Assembly (NCBI RefSeq): GCF_029360725.1
Contig: NZ_JARKMY010000001.1
Span: forward strand, 1,488,001 to 1,552,000
Direction of reading: 5' to 3'
Origin: Chryseolinea sp. H1M3-3
GTDB lineage: Bacteria; Bacteroidota; Bacteroidia; Cytophagales; Cyclobacteriaceae
Length of the DNA stretch: 64,000 bases
Positions 8,592 through 18,301 of the stretch are shown here, piece by piece (within the stretch, counting starts at the first letter, position 1; each line of letters begins with the position of its first letter). The notes under the pieces are model-generated. The model ran no database searches, was not told the DNA's origin, and saw only the letters and a list, made by a program, of their open reading frames with translations. Made by a program: the position numbers and the translations under genes.

Positions 8592-9617
8592 TCACGCAAA
8601 GGTAGAGAGCGTCGTGGCTTCCTTTATTAATTGCCTTGCATAAACATGTACGTCTGTACCATTCCATGAAGAATAAAGTTTTATTCGCCTTTTTTTCTTC
8701 TCGATTCCATTGCGGTAGGCCTTATCGTAATAGGAGAGAAGTATATCAATTACAGAACTCATATCGCCCTCTAAAAGTTTTTCCTTCGCCGCGATGTAGT
8801 GCTGTCCGCCTAGTTTTTTGGTAATTTTTGTCATAGCCTCAAGAAATTTCTCCCTATCTGCATGGCCATATTCTTTCACCAGTCGGTTGATTCGAATTTC
8901 TTTCGGCACATTAATCTCCATCAGTGTGCTTGTGGTCATTTGTTTCCAAAAAGGTTCTGGAAGAAATATTTCACCTACGGCAATGGATTCATCTTCAATC
9001 CAAATTCTTTTAGAAAGATCTAACTTGAGAATTTCCTCAAACAAATTATTTTGAAATTGTTCCGTAGTGGGTTGGGGAGGCATCATTAATCCCCCAAACA
9101 CAGAACCTTTATGATGAGCAATTTTTTCCAGATCCAAAATCTGCTCACCTTCATCAGCCATGGCGCGAAGAATCTCCGTTTTGCCACTTCCTGTAAAGCC
9201 TGTTAATGAAAATAATTTGAATGGTTTTTTGAACGACTCCACCGCGACTTGCCTGTAAGCTTTATAGCCTCCTTTCAGCTGATGCGTTTTTATTTTTGTC
9301 ATGCTGATGAACTGACAAAAATTAGACGATCGCATGCCGCCGCGCCAACAATGGACGATTAATTCATTGCCTATTACTTTAGTATTTTCAATAATATCTG
9401 CCAGACGTGGGCCTACCAGACGAAATCCACTCATGATGGCCTCTTGTTGCCCTTTTTGCTTGTATGTAGTGCCCACAACGACGCGCTCCTCGTTGTTAAG
9501 CAGTGGAATATTTATGGCAGATATAACGTGCCCTGCTTCATATTCACCTTCAGACCGCACATCAATAACAGGGAGTTGGTTTCGAAGATAAAGAAAGTCA
9601 TCAATCGTGAGGATCAC
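8592..9617 (-). CDS. mnmH: tRNA 2-selenouridine synthase (MnmH/SelU)
   Basis: 341 residues. The N-terminal rhodanese domain carries the active-site Cys90 in HCWRGGMRSSNF; the P-loop domain has the Walker A GFTGSGKTE at about residues 140-148. MnmH converts 2-thiouridine at the wobble base of tRNA (Lys, Glu, Gln) to 2-selenouridine, using selenophosphate and a geranylated intermediate. Its presence implies selenophosphate synthesis (selD) elsewhere in the genome; none is visible here. Length and both domains are standard. Confidence 0.93.
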   Translation of the reverse strand: MILTIDDFLYLRNQLPVIDVRSEGEYEAGHVISAINIPLLNNEERVVVGTTYKQKGQQEAIMSGFRLVGPRLADIIENTKVIGNELIVHCWRGGMRSSNFCQFISMTKIKTHQLKGGYKAYRQVAVESFKKPFKLFSLTGFTGSGKTEILRAMADEGEQILDLEKIAHHKGSVFGGLMMPPQPTTEQFQNNLFEEILKLDLSKRIWIEDESIAVGEIFLPEPFWKQMTTSTLMEINVPKEIRINRLVKEYGHADREKFLEAMTKITKKLGGQHYIAAKEKLLEGDMSSVIDILLSYYDKAYRNGIEKKKRRIKLYSSWNGTDVHVYARQLIKEATTLSTFA

Positions 9618-9735
9618 GTTATTTTAAATTTGTCCCAAAATTAAAGAAAGTAATTGAGCTATTACGCAATGTCGGTGGTTCGGGGGAAATGTCGCCAGCT
9701 TTTACTTTTAGTATATTTATAAGCAAATTGGCAAT

Positions 9736-10566
9736 ATGTTTGACTTCATCAAAAGAAAACTTCAAAAGCTAAAGTTAAAGCGAACGTTCAAAGAGTATGG
9801 TTATGAATTAAAAACATTTGAGGTCGATGGCATTGGTACCGTTGAATATGCTCAATGGTTACATCCTTTTGAGCAGCAGAAGTCAATAACGAACTCGAAC
9901 ATTAATTTTTACAGAAAGCTTGCCAGACCTGGTGCTATGATTATTGACATCGGCGCGCATACGGGTGATACGTCAGTACCCATGGCGTTGGCGGTAGGGA
10001 AACAAGGTCTGGTGGTGGCATTGGAGCCTAACAAGTTTGTGTATAAAATTCTTGAAAAGAATGCGGCTTTAAACCGTGATTATACAAATATCAAAGCGCT
10101 ATGTTTTGCCGCAACGAAAGAAGACGGGGATTTTGTTTTTAACTATTCGGATGCCTCGTTTAACAATGGCGGCTTTCTATCAGAAATTCATGTGAAGAAT
10201 CATCATCATGATTACACCTTGAATGTACAAGGCAAAAACGTTGAACGTTATTTGTTAACTCACTTTCGAGATCAATTGGAAAAATTAGACCTGCTCAAGA
10301 TAGATGCAGAAGGTTATGACAAAGAAATTCTAAAAACCATACCTGAAATCCTAAAGCAGTATAAACCGAACCTGATGGTAGAGTGCTACAAAAGGCTGGA
10401 TGAAAATGAAAGACATGAGTTGTATGATATTATTCACGACCATGGTTATAATCTTTACTACCTTGAAAATTTCGAGGAAACAGGCAACAAGATTTTGGTC
10501 GAAAAGAAAAACATGACAGACCGAAAGCATTTCGAGATGCTGGCTATTCATCAAGACAGGCTATAA
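9736..10566 (+). CDS. FkbM family SAM-dependent methyltransferase
   Basis: 276 residues. The SAM-binding GxG strand is MIIDIGAHTGDTSVPM (near residue 70), followed by the acidic strand-2 end (VVALEPNKF) and the FkbM signature LKIDAEGYDKEIL. Family members O-methylate sugars or other small molecules, often in surface-polysaccharide contexts, but no polysaccharide cluster is near. It has its own promoter region and is convergent with the DUF5686 gene. Confidence 0.88.
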   Translation: MFDFIKRKLQKLKLKRTFKEYGYELKTFEVDGIGTVEYAQWLHPFEQQKSITNSNINFYRKLARPGAMIIDIGAHTGDTSVPMALAVGKQGLVVALEPNKFVYKILEKNAALNRDYTNIKALCFAATKEDGDFVFNYSDASFNNGGFLSEIHVKNHHHDYTLNVQGKNVERYLLTHFRDQLEKLDLLKIDAEGYDKEILKTIPEILKQYKPNLMVECYKRLDENERHELYDIIHDHGYNLYYLENFEETGNKILVEKKNMTDRKHFEMLAIHQDRL

Positions 10567-10599
10567 TCATGGGTTTGAGCACGTGTTGCAGTGCCGCAA

Positions 10600-13284
10600 T
10601 TAGTTATCAGAAAAATTCGCTGTAATGTAGGATGCTATTCCGATTCTGAATCCGTAGTTCAAATACCGTCCGTCCTGAAAAGCAGCCGCTGCTTCAAGCC
10701 TGAAAATTCTTAAGATGCCATCAATGGAATAACCTACTTCGGTATAATTCTTAGATGTTGGGGTGGCAAGATAGTTAACAAACACATTTTCGCGTACGCC
10801 AGCCAATCTAACAAGCGGGATATTTGTAATAAGCAGTTTTCGGAATTGGTAGTGAAAATTGCCGGCGAAGTATTTGTCCGATGTGCTGAACTTATAGTAA
10901 TCGAGCAATCTGAAACTGCCAACAGGATCATTCGTGATAAATGGCGTTTGATTTCCCTGGAAATGTTTGTAGTCCATGAAATACATTTTGTCGGCATTCA
11001 AAAATAATCCTCCTCGGAGCGCAACATCAACATTGCCTCTAATGCCGATCTTAAAGCCGTGTTTAAATCCCAATTCAAGTTGATCAAAGCTTACATCACT
11101 GTTCAAAACGTCCTTGAACCCTCGGCGATAGTCAAGGGAAATGATTGGAGATGAGTTAGGAACTTCAAATTGCCGGTCGTTCCTGATGGTATATTTGATC
11201 CAGGGGCGCGCTGTTAATCCGATTGATCCTATGAATGCCTGATGTTTAGGAAAGGATGTATCTATTAATTCTTCATTGAAGGGTCTGTTTTCAGTATACC
11301 CTTCGATTTTTCTCCGGTTGACAATTTTGAAATCCGTCGTGTTGGTTAATTCCCGTCGTTCTGCCCATGACCAATTTGTGTTTATTGTAAAATATGTACT
11401 CAATTTTCTGCTGAACGAGAGGTCGAGGTAATCCCTTTCATAAATCTTCATCAGGTTCTTTTCTAAAAACAAGGTCATCAGACTATTCACTACCGGAAGG
11501 ATAGGTTCATCAGGATTATATTGTTTAATGAACCTGCCGCCTTGCACATCCATTCTGTAATTTTTATTCCGTGCTGAAAAGTTTAAATATCCTGAAGCAA
11601 CCTCCCGGGAAAATGCATAACGGAAAACAGGAGTAAGGGTAAGTCTTGTCTTGTTGGTATCCTGAAGTATTGTGCCGAATGAAACCTTATAATTAAAATT
11701 CCATCCATCCACCGTGTTGAATCCGGGTATTGGAAAGTAAATTTTGAAATTCGAATGCTTGGAGATCTTGTAATTGTCGCCGATGATTAAATCCCACGGT
11801 TGAAAGCCTTTATGCTTCGATGCTTTCAGCGTGTCACCCGCTTCCTTTTTACGCTCAATTTCGGCGATGCTGTCGGATTTATGATATCCCTTTACTTCTT
11901 CTTTTGTTAATGGCACCGGCCTTACAGACGCCCAATAAGCCGAATCTTTTTTGTAAGCCCCACTGTCAATTTTAAAAATGGAATTGGAAATTATTTCCGG
12001 AGCTTCCAATTGTTTTACCTCTGCTTTTTCGTATTCCTTGATGATGGTATTGAGTTCTTTTCGTGTAATTTCCTTTCCTTCAGCTAGTCGCTTCTGCAGT
12101 TCTTTTGTTTGGTCCTGCTTCACCTGTGCCCTTTTAGAAAGGGGTTTAAATTTTTCCTCAATTTCTTTCGCGGTTTCTTTTTCTATTTTTTCATCGATTA
12201 CTTCCATCTTGTCGCTTTCCACATATAACTCCGGATTGAGTTGAATTTTATAATCGCTTACAGTAGCCAGGTAGTTAAATTCGAATTCAAAGCCAAAAAC
12301 TTTTCCATCCACTTTAAAGCGATGGGATACGGGCATCCAGGCTTTTTCTTCTATGGGCGCATATACTGCTCTGATATTAACATCGATCCCCAGTTTTGAA
12401 GTATGAATGTCCATGCTGTGAATGCTCCACCAATCTTCCACTATATAAATCACACCATCGATAACGTCATCCCCTTTCGAGCGCGGAATAACTTTAATTC
12501 TACTAACTTCATAATTCCGATCCTTGAATGTTCCCATATACTCGAACTTGTAGTAGGAGAATGATTTCGGAGAAAGTGGCGAAATAGTTTCTGCAACTTC
12601 CGGTTCGTAAAAGCTTCCGAAGATGTAGGGGTTCGGAGAAGTATTGTTGTCATTCCCGTCGCTTCGAATTGAAATCACCTTCTCCTCAAATTTCCCAGGC
12701 CTTGTATATTTTATATCGCTGATTGATTCCGAGACGAAGACTCTACCTTTCTCAATTCCTTCTTTCTCCAGCCGGCGCTTAGCCAGCCATGGATAATCTT
12801 TTAATTGCCCGGAGCCCTTGATGTAGACCCGCGCGGAATAACTGTCCAGTTGTTGTAAATGGTACTGGGCTTTGGCAATGGCTTTTCGCATAATCGTATA
12901 TGCCGGGTCTTCTTCTCCGGCCTTAATTGTTACCGTTTGCAAAACGGTCGCCTGTGTACGAAGCGTAACATTCACTTCGACAAATTCTGAAGTGATATCA
13001 ACTTCTCGGGTGATTGTTTCGTAGCCGAGATACTGATATACCAATTCATAATGCCCAGCCGCCAAACCAATTTCATATTCGCCGTTTACGTTAGTAGTTG
13101 TTCCGCTGCCGGTTTGTTTTACGAAGATGGTTGTATAGGCAAGGGGTTCGCCATTTTCGTCTTTAACAAAACCCCGCACCCCCGCTCCCTGTGCCATGGT
13201 AAAGACGCCGAGTAGAAGTAGGATAGTAAATAGAAATGGATTTCCGCCAGGTGTGAACTTGTCAGGTAACGATTTTAAACGCAT
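10600..13284 (-). CDS. DUF5686 outer-membrane protein with carboxypeptidase-regulatory-like domain
   Basis: 894 residues. A signal peptide (hydrophobic to about residue 33, ending in AQGA) precedes a carboxypeptidase-regulatory-like beta-sandwich (residues 36-115, with the YQYLGYET motif). A long DUF5686 region follows; its second half has alternating beta-strands and aromatic residues typical of an outer-membrane barrel, ending in an N-terminated strand. A charged coiled-coil-like insert lies at about residues 390-450. The family is common in Bacteroidota and of unknown function, probably in the cell envelope. It is the last gene of the sigma/anti-sigma/gmk/nadD run. Confidence 0.88.
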   Translation of the reverse strand: MRLKSLPDKFTPGGNPFLFTILLLLGVFTMAQGAGVRGFVKDENGEPLAYTTIFVKQTGSGTTTNVNGEYEIGLAAGHYELVYQYLGYETITREVDITSEFVEVNVTLRTQATVLQTVTIKAGEEDPAYTIMRKAIAKAQYHLQQLDSYSARVYIKGSGQLKDYPWLAKRRLEKEGIEKGRVFVSESISDIKYTRPGKFEEKVISIRSDGNDNNTSPNPYIFGSFYEPEVAETISPLSPKSFSYYKFEYMGTFKDRNYEVSRIKVIPRSKGDDVIDGVIYIVEDWWSIHSMDIHTSKLGIDVNIRAVYAPIEEKAWMPVSHRFKVDGKVFGFEFEFNYLATVSDYKIQLNPELYVESDKMEVIDEKIEKETAKEIEEKFKPLSKRAQVKQDQTKELQKRLAEGKEITRKELNTIIKEYEKAEVKQLEAPEIISNSIFKIDSGAYKKDSAYWASVRPVPLTKEEVKGYHKSDSIAEIERKKEAGDTLKASKHKGFQPWDLIIGDNYKISKHSNFKIYFPIPGFNTVDGWNFNYKVSFGTILQDTNKTRLTLTPVFRYAFSREVASGYLNFSARNKNYRMDVQGGRFIKQYNPDEPILPVVNSLMTLFLEKNLMKIYERDYLDLSFSRKLSTYFTINTNWSWAERRELTNTTDFKIVNRRKIEGYTENRPFNEELIDTSFPKHQAFIGSIGLTARPWIKYTIRNDRQFEVPNSSPIISLDYRRGFKDVLNSDVSFDQLELGFKHGFKIGIRGNVDVALRGGLFLNADKMYFMDYKHFQGNQTPFITNDPVGSFRLLDYYKFSTSDKYFAGNFHYQFRKLLITNIPLVRLAGVRENVFVNYLATPTSKNYTEVGYSIDGILRIFRLEAAAAFQDGRYLNYGFRIGIASYITANFSDN

Positions 13285-13302
13285 TGAAATTCTTTAGCCG
13301 TT

Positions 13303-13887
13303 TTAATCCTGATAGAAGCCTTTAGCACGGATTCTTTCTTCAACTGCATCAGGAACAAGATAACGTACCGATTGTTTTTTCTTGATGCATGATCGAATAA
13401 AAGTTGCCGAAATATCAAGCATAGGCGCTTCTATACATGTAACGTTAGGATGCGATCTGAGTTCAGAAAGTTGCGTGTTAGGTCGGGGATAAACATATAA
13501 TCCGTAGTCGAGCAAGATCTGCTGATAGTTTTTCCATTTGGCAAAGTTCACCAGGTTGTCCTCGCCGATGATTACTTTAAAGTCCTTTTCGGGATGTTTT
13601 TCTCTGAGGTGGACCAGTGTGTGAATGGTATAACTGGGCTTTGGAAGATTGAACTCGATATCCGAAGCTTCCAACTTATAATTGTCAAAGATTGCTGCGC
13701 GTACTAAATCGTAACGGTCAAATTCGTGAAGCAGGCCTTTACTTGGTTTAAAGGGATTTTGCGGAGAGATAACAAACCAAACTTTTTTTAAATCGGTCGT
13801 TTCCACCATCAAATTAGCGATGATAAGATGGCCCATGTGAATGGGATTAAAGGAACCAAAAAAAAGTCCGATCTTCTGTGCGCTCAT
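13303..13887 (-). CDS. nadD: nicotinate-nucleotide adenylyltransferase
   Basis: 194 residues with the nucleotidyltransferase signature GSFNPIHMGHL near the N-terminus and the C-terminal SATFIRSCI motif (ISxTxxR type). NadD adenylates nicotinate mononucleotide to deamido-NAD in de novo and salvage NAD synthesis. It lies 30 bases after gmk and 18 bases before the DUF5686 gene on the same strand, so it is in the middle of the operon. Confidence 0.95.
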   Translation of the reverse strand: MSAQKIGLFFGSFNPIHMGHLIIANLMVETTDLKKVWFVISPQNPFKPSKGLLHEFDRYDLVRAAIFDNYKLEASDIEFNLPKPSYTIHTLVHLREKHPEKDFKVIIGEDNLVNFAKWKNYQQILLDYGLYVYPRPNTQLSELRSHPNVTCIEAPMLDISATFIRSCIKKKQSVRYLVPDAVEERIRAKGFYQD

Positions 13888-13917
13888 ACTTGTGAAGATA
13901 GTAAAAAAGCGAAGGGC

Positions 13918-14487
13918 TTACTTCGTTTTGAATTCCTCATAAAGCCGTTGTGCTTCTTTGAGAGATTTGTGAAGATTTTCATTGACCAGTACAACATCAA
14001 ACTGATCTTGAAAAGACATTTCAAAATTTGCTTTGAACAGCCGGCGGGAAAGACTTTCAGGAGATTCGGTACCGCGGTCATTTAATCGTTCTTTAAGAAT
14101 ATCCAGTGACGGAACTTTGACAAATATGGCCAATGCTTTGTCACCAAAATATTTTTTCAGGTTGAGTCCGCCTTTCACATCTACATCGAAGATCACATTT
14201 TTTCCTTGCTTCCAGATCCGATCAATTTCCGATTTCAACGTGCCGTAAAAATTTCCTTCATATACTTCTTCCCATTCAATAAAATCGTTGTTATCAATCT
14301 TCTGCTTAAAATCTTCGGGCGTGAGGAAATAATAATCGTGACCGTGAGCTTCCGTACGTCCTCTTTTATCACGTGTTGACGCAGAAATAGAAAAACCTAA
14401 ATCAGGATTTTTTTCGAGAAGATGTTTTACAATAGTGGTCTTGCCTGAACCGGAAGGAGCAGAAAAAATAATGGCTTTACCTTCCAT
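13918..14487 (-). CDS. gmk: guanylate kinase
   Basis: 189 residues. The P-loop [11 protein letters not shown] is at residues 8-18, the GMP-binding segment ([18 protein letters not shown]) follows, and the lid region has SRRLFKA. The enzyme phosphorylates GMP to GDP with ATP. Its start abuts the anti-sigma stop with no spacer, suggesting translational coupling. The order sigma, anti-sigma, gmk, nadD puts two essential nucleotide enzymes under the same transcript as a stress sigma factor. Confidence 0.96.
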   Translation of the reverse strand: MEGKAIIFSAPSGSGKTTIVKHLLEKNPDLGFSISASTRDKRGRTEAHGHDYYFLTPEDFKQKIDNNDFIEWEEVYEGNFYGTLKSEIDRIWKQGKNVIFDVDVKGGLNLKKYFGDKALAIFVKVPSLDILKERLNDRGTESPESLSRRLFKANFEMSFQDQFDVVLVNENLHKSLKEAQRLYEEFKTK

Positions 14488-14775
14488 CTATCGAGACAAG
14501 AAATTAGGAATCACTTTAGCTTTAATGCTATCGATCAGCTCCTGCGGAGCTTGGCCTGTGCAATTTGTTTTAAGAAGTTCACGTACAGTTAACTCTAAAT
14601 GATAGTTCTTGTAGCAAGGAATGCAGTCTTCTAAATGATGCATTAAAAAGTGTTCTTTCTGATCAGGTGAAGCTTCTCCGTCAAGAATCAACTGAAGCAT
14701 TTCCATACATTCTCGTTGATTTTGACACTCCTGCTTCTTTTCGTTTTGGTCGGGATTACTCATAGGCTCAGGCAT
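14488..14775 (-). CDS. anti-sigma factor with ZAS zinc motif
   Basis: About 95 residues from the ATG at 14775 (MPEPMSNPD), which overlaps the sigma gene by eight bases; an ATG at 14763 is an equally possible start. The zinc-binding anti-sigma motif HxxxCxxC is visible (HLEDCIPC). It is soluble, with no membrane segment, like RsrA-type redox-responsive anti-sigmas. It presumably binds the sigma factor encoded immediately upstream, with thiol oxidation as a possible release signal (inference from the family). Confidence 0.82.
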   Translation of the reverse strand: MPEPMSNPDQNEKKQECQNQRECMEMLQLILDGEASPDQKEHFLMHHLEDCIPCYKNYHLELTVRELLKTNCTGQAPQELIDSIKAKVIPNFLSR

Positions 14776-15367
14776 TTTTATAACCCATTTGTTTAGCGTA
14801 TTCACTTAATTTTTCTTTCAGCAGGTTGCGCGCCCGATGCAATCGGCTTCTTACGGTCCCGATAGGGATGTCTAATATCTTAGCCATTTCATCATACTTA
14901 AATCCTTCTAAATCGCACAATATTATTACTGTTCTGAAATCTACATCAAGAGCGTTTAAGGCATTCGAAATCTCATCACCGATCATATCTTTCAGCGCCT
15001 CCACACGCAGATCGGGAGTTATTTGCCTGTCAACCTCTTCGGAGTTATAATAGCTTTCTACCTCTTGATAATCCACCTTCGAAGGCTCTTTGCTCTTCTT
15101 CCGGTAATCATTAATAAAGCTGTTTTTTAAAATTCGGAACAGCCATGCTTTAGCATTAGTTCCTTGTTGAAAAGAATCAATGAAGCGATACGCTTTTAAA
15201 TAGGTGTCCTGAACGAGATCTTTTGAGTCATCCTGATCGAGTGTTAACCGATAAGCAAAGTTGTACATCGAGTTAATATGAGGCATAAACTCGTTATTAA
15301 AGATGTTTTCTTTCTCTTTGTCGGAGTATTGCTGCTTGGGTGACTCTTCTAATTCCATGTGGTCCAT
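14768..15367 (-). CDS. ECF-type RNA polymerase sigma factor
   Basis: 199 residues. Region 2 is visible at FAYRLTLDQDDSKDLVQDTYLKAYRF and the aromatic AWLFRILKNSF (read as separate motifs), region 4 at YDEMAKILDIPIGTVRSRLHRAR (motif positions about 160-182). It is partnered with the ZAS anti-sigma downstream and probably responds to oxidative or envelope stress. The ATG at 15358 is an alternative start three codons inside. The unusually long N-terminal tail is charged. Confidence 0.93.
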   Translation of the reverse strand: MDHMELEESPKQQYSDKEKENIFNNEFMPHINSMYNFAYRLTLDQDDSKDLVQDTYLKAYRFIDSFQQGTNAKAWLFRILKNSFINDYRKKSKEPSKVDYQEVESYYNSEEVDRQITPDLRVEALKDMIGDEISNALNALDVDFRTVIILCDLEGFKYDEMAKILDIPIGTVRSRLHRARNLLKEKLSEYAKQMGYKNA

Positions 15368-15486
15368 GTGGGTCTAAAAATAGTTAAAAAAAGCTTTACG
15401 CTTGTTGCGCCTATCTATTCTCAAACAAGAAATTAGCCAAAGTATCTTTTGCGCCGACGGCTTTTGTATGTATTTCTGAAAAGACA

Positions 15487-16263
15487 TCACGTGCGCGATA
15501 GGGGCTTTTTTGTGGTCCTATTCAATTCCAAAAGCTTGGCGTACTTATAAAACACTCCGTTTGCATTAGAAACGGAGATGAGGAGGCCTTCGTAACCATC
15601 CCAGATTCCTCCCTTTAGAAAGTAGCTCTTGAAAAATGAAAATACGGTTTTATAAATGATTTTAAATGTTGTAACATGTTGTTTGTGCATATGCTCTTTT
15701 GCAAACAAGTCGGCATACTGCTGCTGCATCTTGTTTATCAGCTGCGAGGCATTGTCATACGCCAAGTGCAGAAGATCGCCTTTCAATTGAATGACTTTTG
15801 TTTCAGCCCGCATAACAACAGTCTCATGAACCAATCCTCCACCCCACGTACCTTTTCGTCTATCCCATAACCTGATTTTTCGATCCGGATACCAGCCGCA
15901 TGACTTAATCCATTTGCCGGCATAGCTGTTCAACCGGTTCATGCTATAGCCATCTGCCTGCCAATTTAACTTTGCGCTTAATATTGAGTCTTGTAATGTT
16001 GTTGATAGATACTCATCAGCATCGAGCGCCAATATATACTCATGTGATGCTTGTGCAACAGCAAAGTTTTTTTGTGCTGTGAATCCTTCAAATTTATGTT
16101 CCACAAATCTTGCCCCTTTGGATAAACAAATAGCACGAGTATCATCAGTGGAAAAGGAATCGACCACCACTATTTCATCCGCCAAGTTTTTTACAGAATC
16201 TATACAACGGCTGATATTTTTTTCTTCGTTGAATGTGATGATGACCACACTTAAACTGATCAT
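15487..16263 (-). CDS. family 2 glycosyltransferase (LPS core type)
   Basis: 258 residues from the ATG at 16263 (MISLSVVIITFNEEKN), where the GT2 fold begins; ten extra codons upstream do not fit the family. The nucleotide-sugar site shows EIVVVDSFSTDDT and the DxD-like ALDADEYL. The overall pattern (RIRLWDRRKGTWGG and VHETV) resembles the WaaE/KdtX beta-1,4-glucosyltransferases acting on lipopolysaccharide core. The exact sugar is unknown. A hairpin terminator separates it from the vWA gene upstream. Confidence 0.88.
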   Translation of the reverse strand: MISLSVVIITFNEEKNISRCIDSVKNLADEIVVVDSFSTDDTRAICLSKGARFVEHKFEGFTAQKNFAVAQASHEYILALDADEYLSTTLQDSILSAKLNWQADGYSMNRLNSYAGKWIKSCGWYPDRKIRLWDRRKGTWGGGLVHETVVMRAETKVIQLKGDLLHLAYDNASQLINKMQQQYADLFAKEHMHKQHVTTFKIIYKTVFSFFKSYFLKGGIWDGYEGLLISVSNANGVFYKYAKLLELNRTTKKPLSRT

Positions 16264-16313
16264 GAAAGTTTTATGTTTCCCCGCAAGTAACACAAGACTA
16301 TCCTAAAACGGAA

Positions 16314-16347
16314 CAGGTCCTTTCGAAAATGTAATTCGAAGGACCTG
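16314..16347 (-). terminator. hairpin terminator after the vWA gene
   Basis: CAGGTCCTTTCGAA and TTCGAAGGACCTG form a 13-bp stem with one bulged T and a 7-base loop. On the minus strand a short tail containing TTTT follows. It lies 20 bases after the vWA gene stop and before the glycosyltransferase. Confidence 0.7.
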
Positions 16348-16367
16348 CCAAACACCAACTACTACAA

Positions 16368-18215
16368 CTACTTACGGCTTGCTACGGCCCCAAAAGATTT
16401 CACCATATTGATAAACTCAATACGATAACCTTCTTTGTCTTCACCTCTTGCATGCTGTGCCATTTGCACCACCGCATCGTAGTTGAAATTTTTAATGTAT
16501 TCAGAATCTCGTAACAACATTCCGAAGGCTGCAACGGAAGCGGACCACCGGAAATTATCAGAGGTTTTTGCTAAGATCGTGTTGGCATCAATTAATGGAT
16601 GCACGATCAACTTACTCACGTCGCCATCGGGTTTCTTGTACCTGAATTTTATTGTCATCAGCTCTTTTGATTTTTCTGCTTTGGGATCAACCTTTGTATT
16701 TTGGTATTTAAGGTCATCGATTTTAAAGAATTCACTCTCAACACCGACAGGTATGATTTCGTACAACGCGGTGACTGTATGCCCTGAGCCTAAATCGCCT
16801 GCATCTTTCTTGTCGTTATTGAAATCTTCATTTTTTAGCATTCTATTTTCATAGCCAATGAGTCGGTAGGCTTTCACTTTTGCAGGATTAAATTCGATTT
16901 GAAGCTTGACGTCTTTCGCGATGGTGAAAAGCGTTCCGCCAAATTCATTCACCAATACTTTTCTTGCCTCTGTTATGTTGTCGATATAAGCATAATTGCC
17001 ATTTCCTTTATCGGCCAGGATTTCCATTTTCGAATCTTTATAATTCCCCATCCCAAAGCCGAGCACAGTTAAAAATATGCCGTCTTTTCTTTTTTCTTCG
17101 ATCAATCTTTCCATGGATGCATTGCTTGACTCGCCAATGTTGAAATCACCGTCGGTGGCAAGGATCACCCGATTATTTCCTTCTTTCTTAAAATGTTGTT
17201 TGGCTATTGCATAGGCGAGGTTAATTCCCGCGCCACCTGCCGTAGATCCCCCAGCCTGAAGTTGGTCCAACGCGTCCAGAATTTTTCGTTTATCATTTCC
17301 TGCTGTTGGCTCAAGTACAAGTCCTGCCGCACCAGCATAGACAACCATAGCAATATGATCCTGAGGACGCAGTTGTTCTACTAGCATTTTGAAAGAACTT
17401 TTAAGTAGCGGAAGTTTATTCGGCTCATCCATTGATCCGGATACATCAATTAGAAATACCAGATTTGAGGGTGGTAACTGATCTGTCGGGATGGTTTTTC
17501 CTTGCAACCCAATGTGTACCAGTTTATGTTTGTTGTTCCAGGGCGCTGTCGAGATTTCAGTGTGAATGGCAAACGGATCTTCACCTTTGGGTTGATCATA
17601 ATCGTAATCAAAATAGTTGACGAGCTCTTCAATTCGAACTGCATCTATAGGGGGGCGTTGACCATTGTTTATGAACCTTCGTATGTTGCTGTACGAGGCA
17701 GCATCCACATCAATTGAAAAAGTTGATAAAGGATTTTTAAGCGCTTCGCGGAAAATATTTTCTTCAATAGCATCATATTCTTCTGTATTCCATTGAGGAC
17801 GTTGATAATCTTGCGCAGGGGCGTATGCCATCGCCTTTGACTCCTCGGCTGCCGCAAAATCTTTTTTGGATCTTCTTGATATGCTATACCCCGTAACTAC
17901 AACTTCTTGCAAGGATTGAACATCTTCCTCGAGACTTATATTAAGGATTGCTGAGTTTCCAATCTTTACTTCTTTGGTTACATAACCTATATAAGAGAAC
18001 ACAAGGGTACGTCCCGGAGTCGAGGTAATTGAATAGAAACCATTTACATCTGTTGAGGTTCCGTTTTGCGTGCCTTTAATAATAATGCTTACACCAGGTA
18101 TTGCATTGCCATCTGACTTTGCCGTTACCGTACCTGTGATGGTTCTGCTTTCTTGTGCTGTGAACCCGAAGGTTAGCAAAGTGAAAACAGCAAGAATCCA
18201 AAGTGACTTTTTCAT
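16368..18215 (-). CDS. secreted vWA-domain protein with carboxypeptidase-regulatory-like domain (YfbK-like)
   Basis: 615 residues from the ATG at 18215, which gives a standard signal peptide (MKKSLWILAVFTLLTFGFTA). A carboxypeptidase-regulatory-like repeat follows (residues 25-105, ending in the LQEVVVTGYS motif seen before TonB plugs). Next come the YfbK-type N-terminal region, a von Willebrand A domain with a full MIDAS (DVSGSMDEP, TAGG, ATDGDFN) at about residues 255-430, and a DUF3520-like C-terminal part. It is probably a periplasmic or surface metal-dependent binding protein. It is divergent from the sigma/TonB operon at 18302, and an analogous repeat occurs in that operon. Confidence 0.88.
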   Translation of the reverse strand: MKKSLWILAVFTLLTFGFTAQESRTITGTVTAKSDGNAIPGVSIIIKGTQNGTSTDVNGFYSITSTPGRTLVFSYIGYVTKEVKIGNSAILNISLEEDVQSLQEVVVTGYSISRRSKKDFAAAEESKAMAYAPAQDYQRPQWNTEEYDAIEENIFREALKNPLSTFSIDVDAASYSNIRRFINNGQRPPIDAVRIEELVNYFDYDYDQPKGEDPFAIHTEISTAPWNNKHKLVHIGLQGKTIPTDQLPPSNLVFLIDVSGSMDEPNKLPLLKSSFKMLVEQLRPQDHIAMVVYAGAAGLVLEPTAGNDKRKILDALDQLQAGGSTAGGAGINLAYAIAKQHFKKEGNNRVILATDGDFNIGESSNASMERLIEEKRKDGIFLTVLGFGMGNYKDSKMEILADKGNGNYAYIDNITEARKVLVNEFGGTLFTIAKDVKLQIEFNPAKVKAYRLIGYENRMLKNEDFNNDKKDAGDLGSGHTVTALYEIIPVGVESEFFKIDDLKYQNTKVDPKAEKSKELMTIKFRYKKPDGDVSKLIVHPLIDANTILAKTSDNFRWSASVAAFGMLLRDSEYIKNFNYDAVVQMAQHARGEDKEGYRIEFINMVKSFGAVASRK

Positions 18216-18301
18216 ACCGTAATAGATTTGTTTGACAGTGAGATGCTGTTCGCCATCGGATTCCATACGCTACCAAGATATTTTTTTACTATTTTTCAAA
18301 A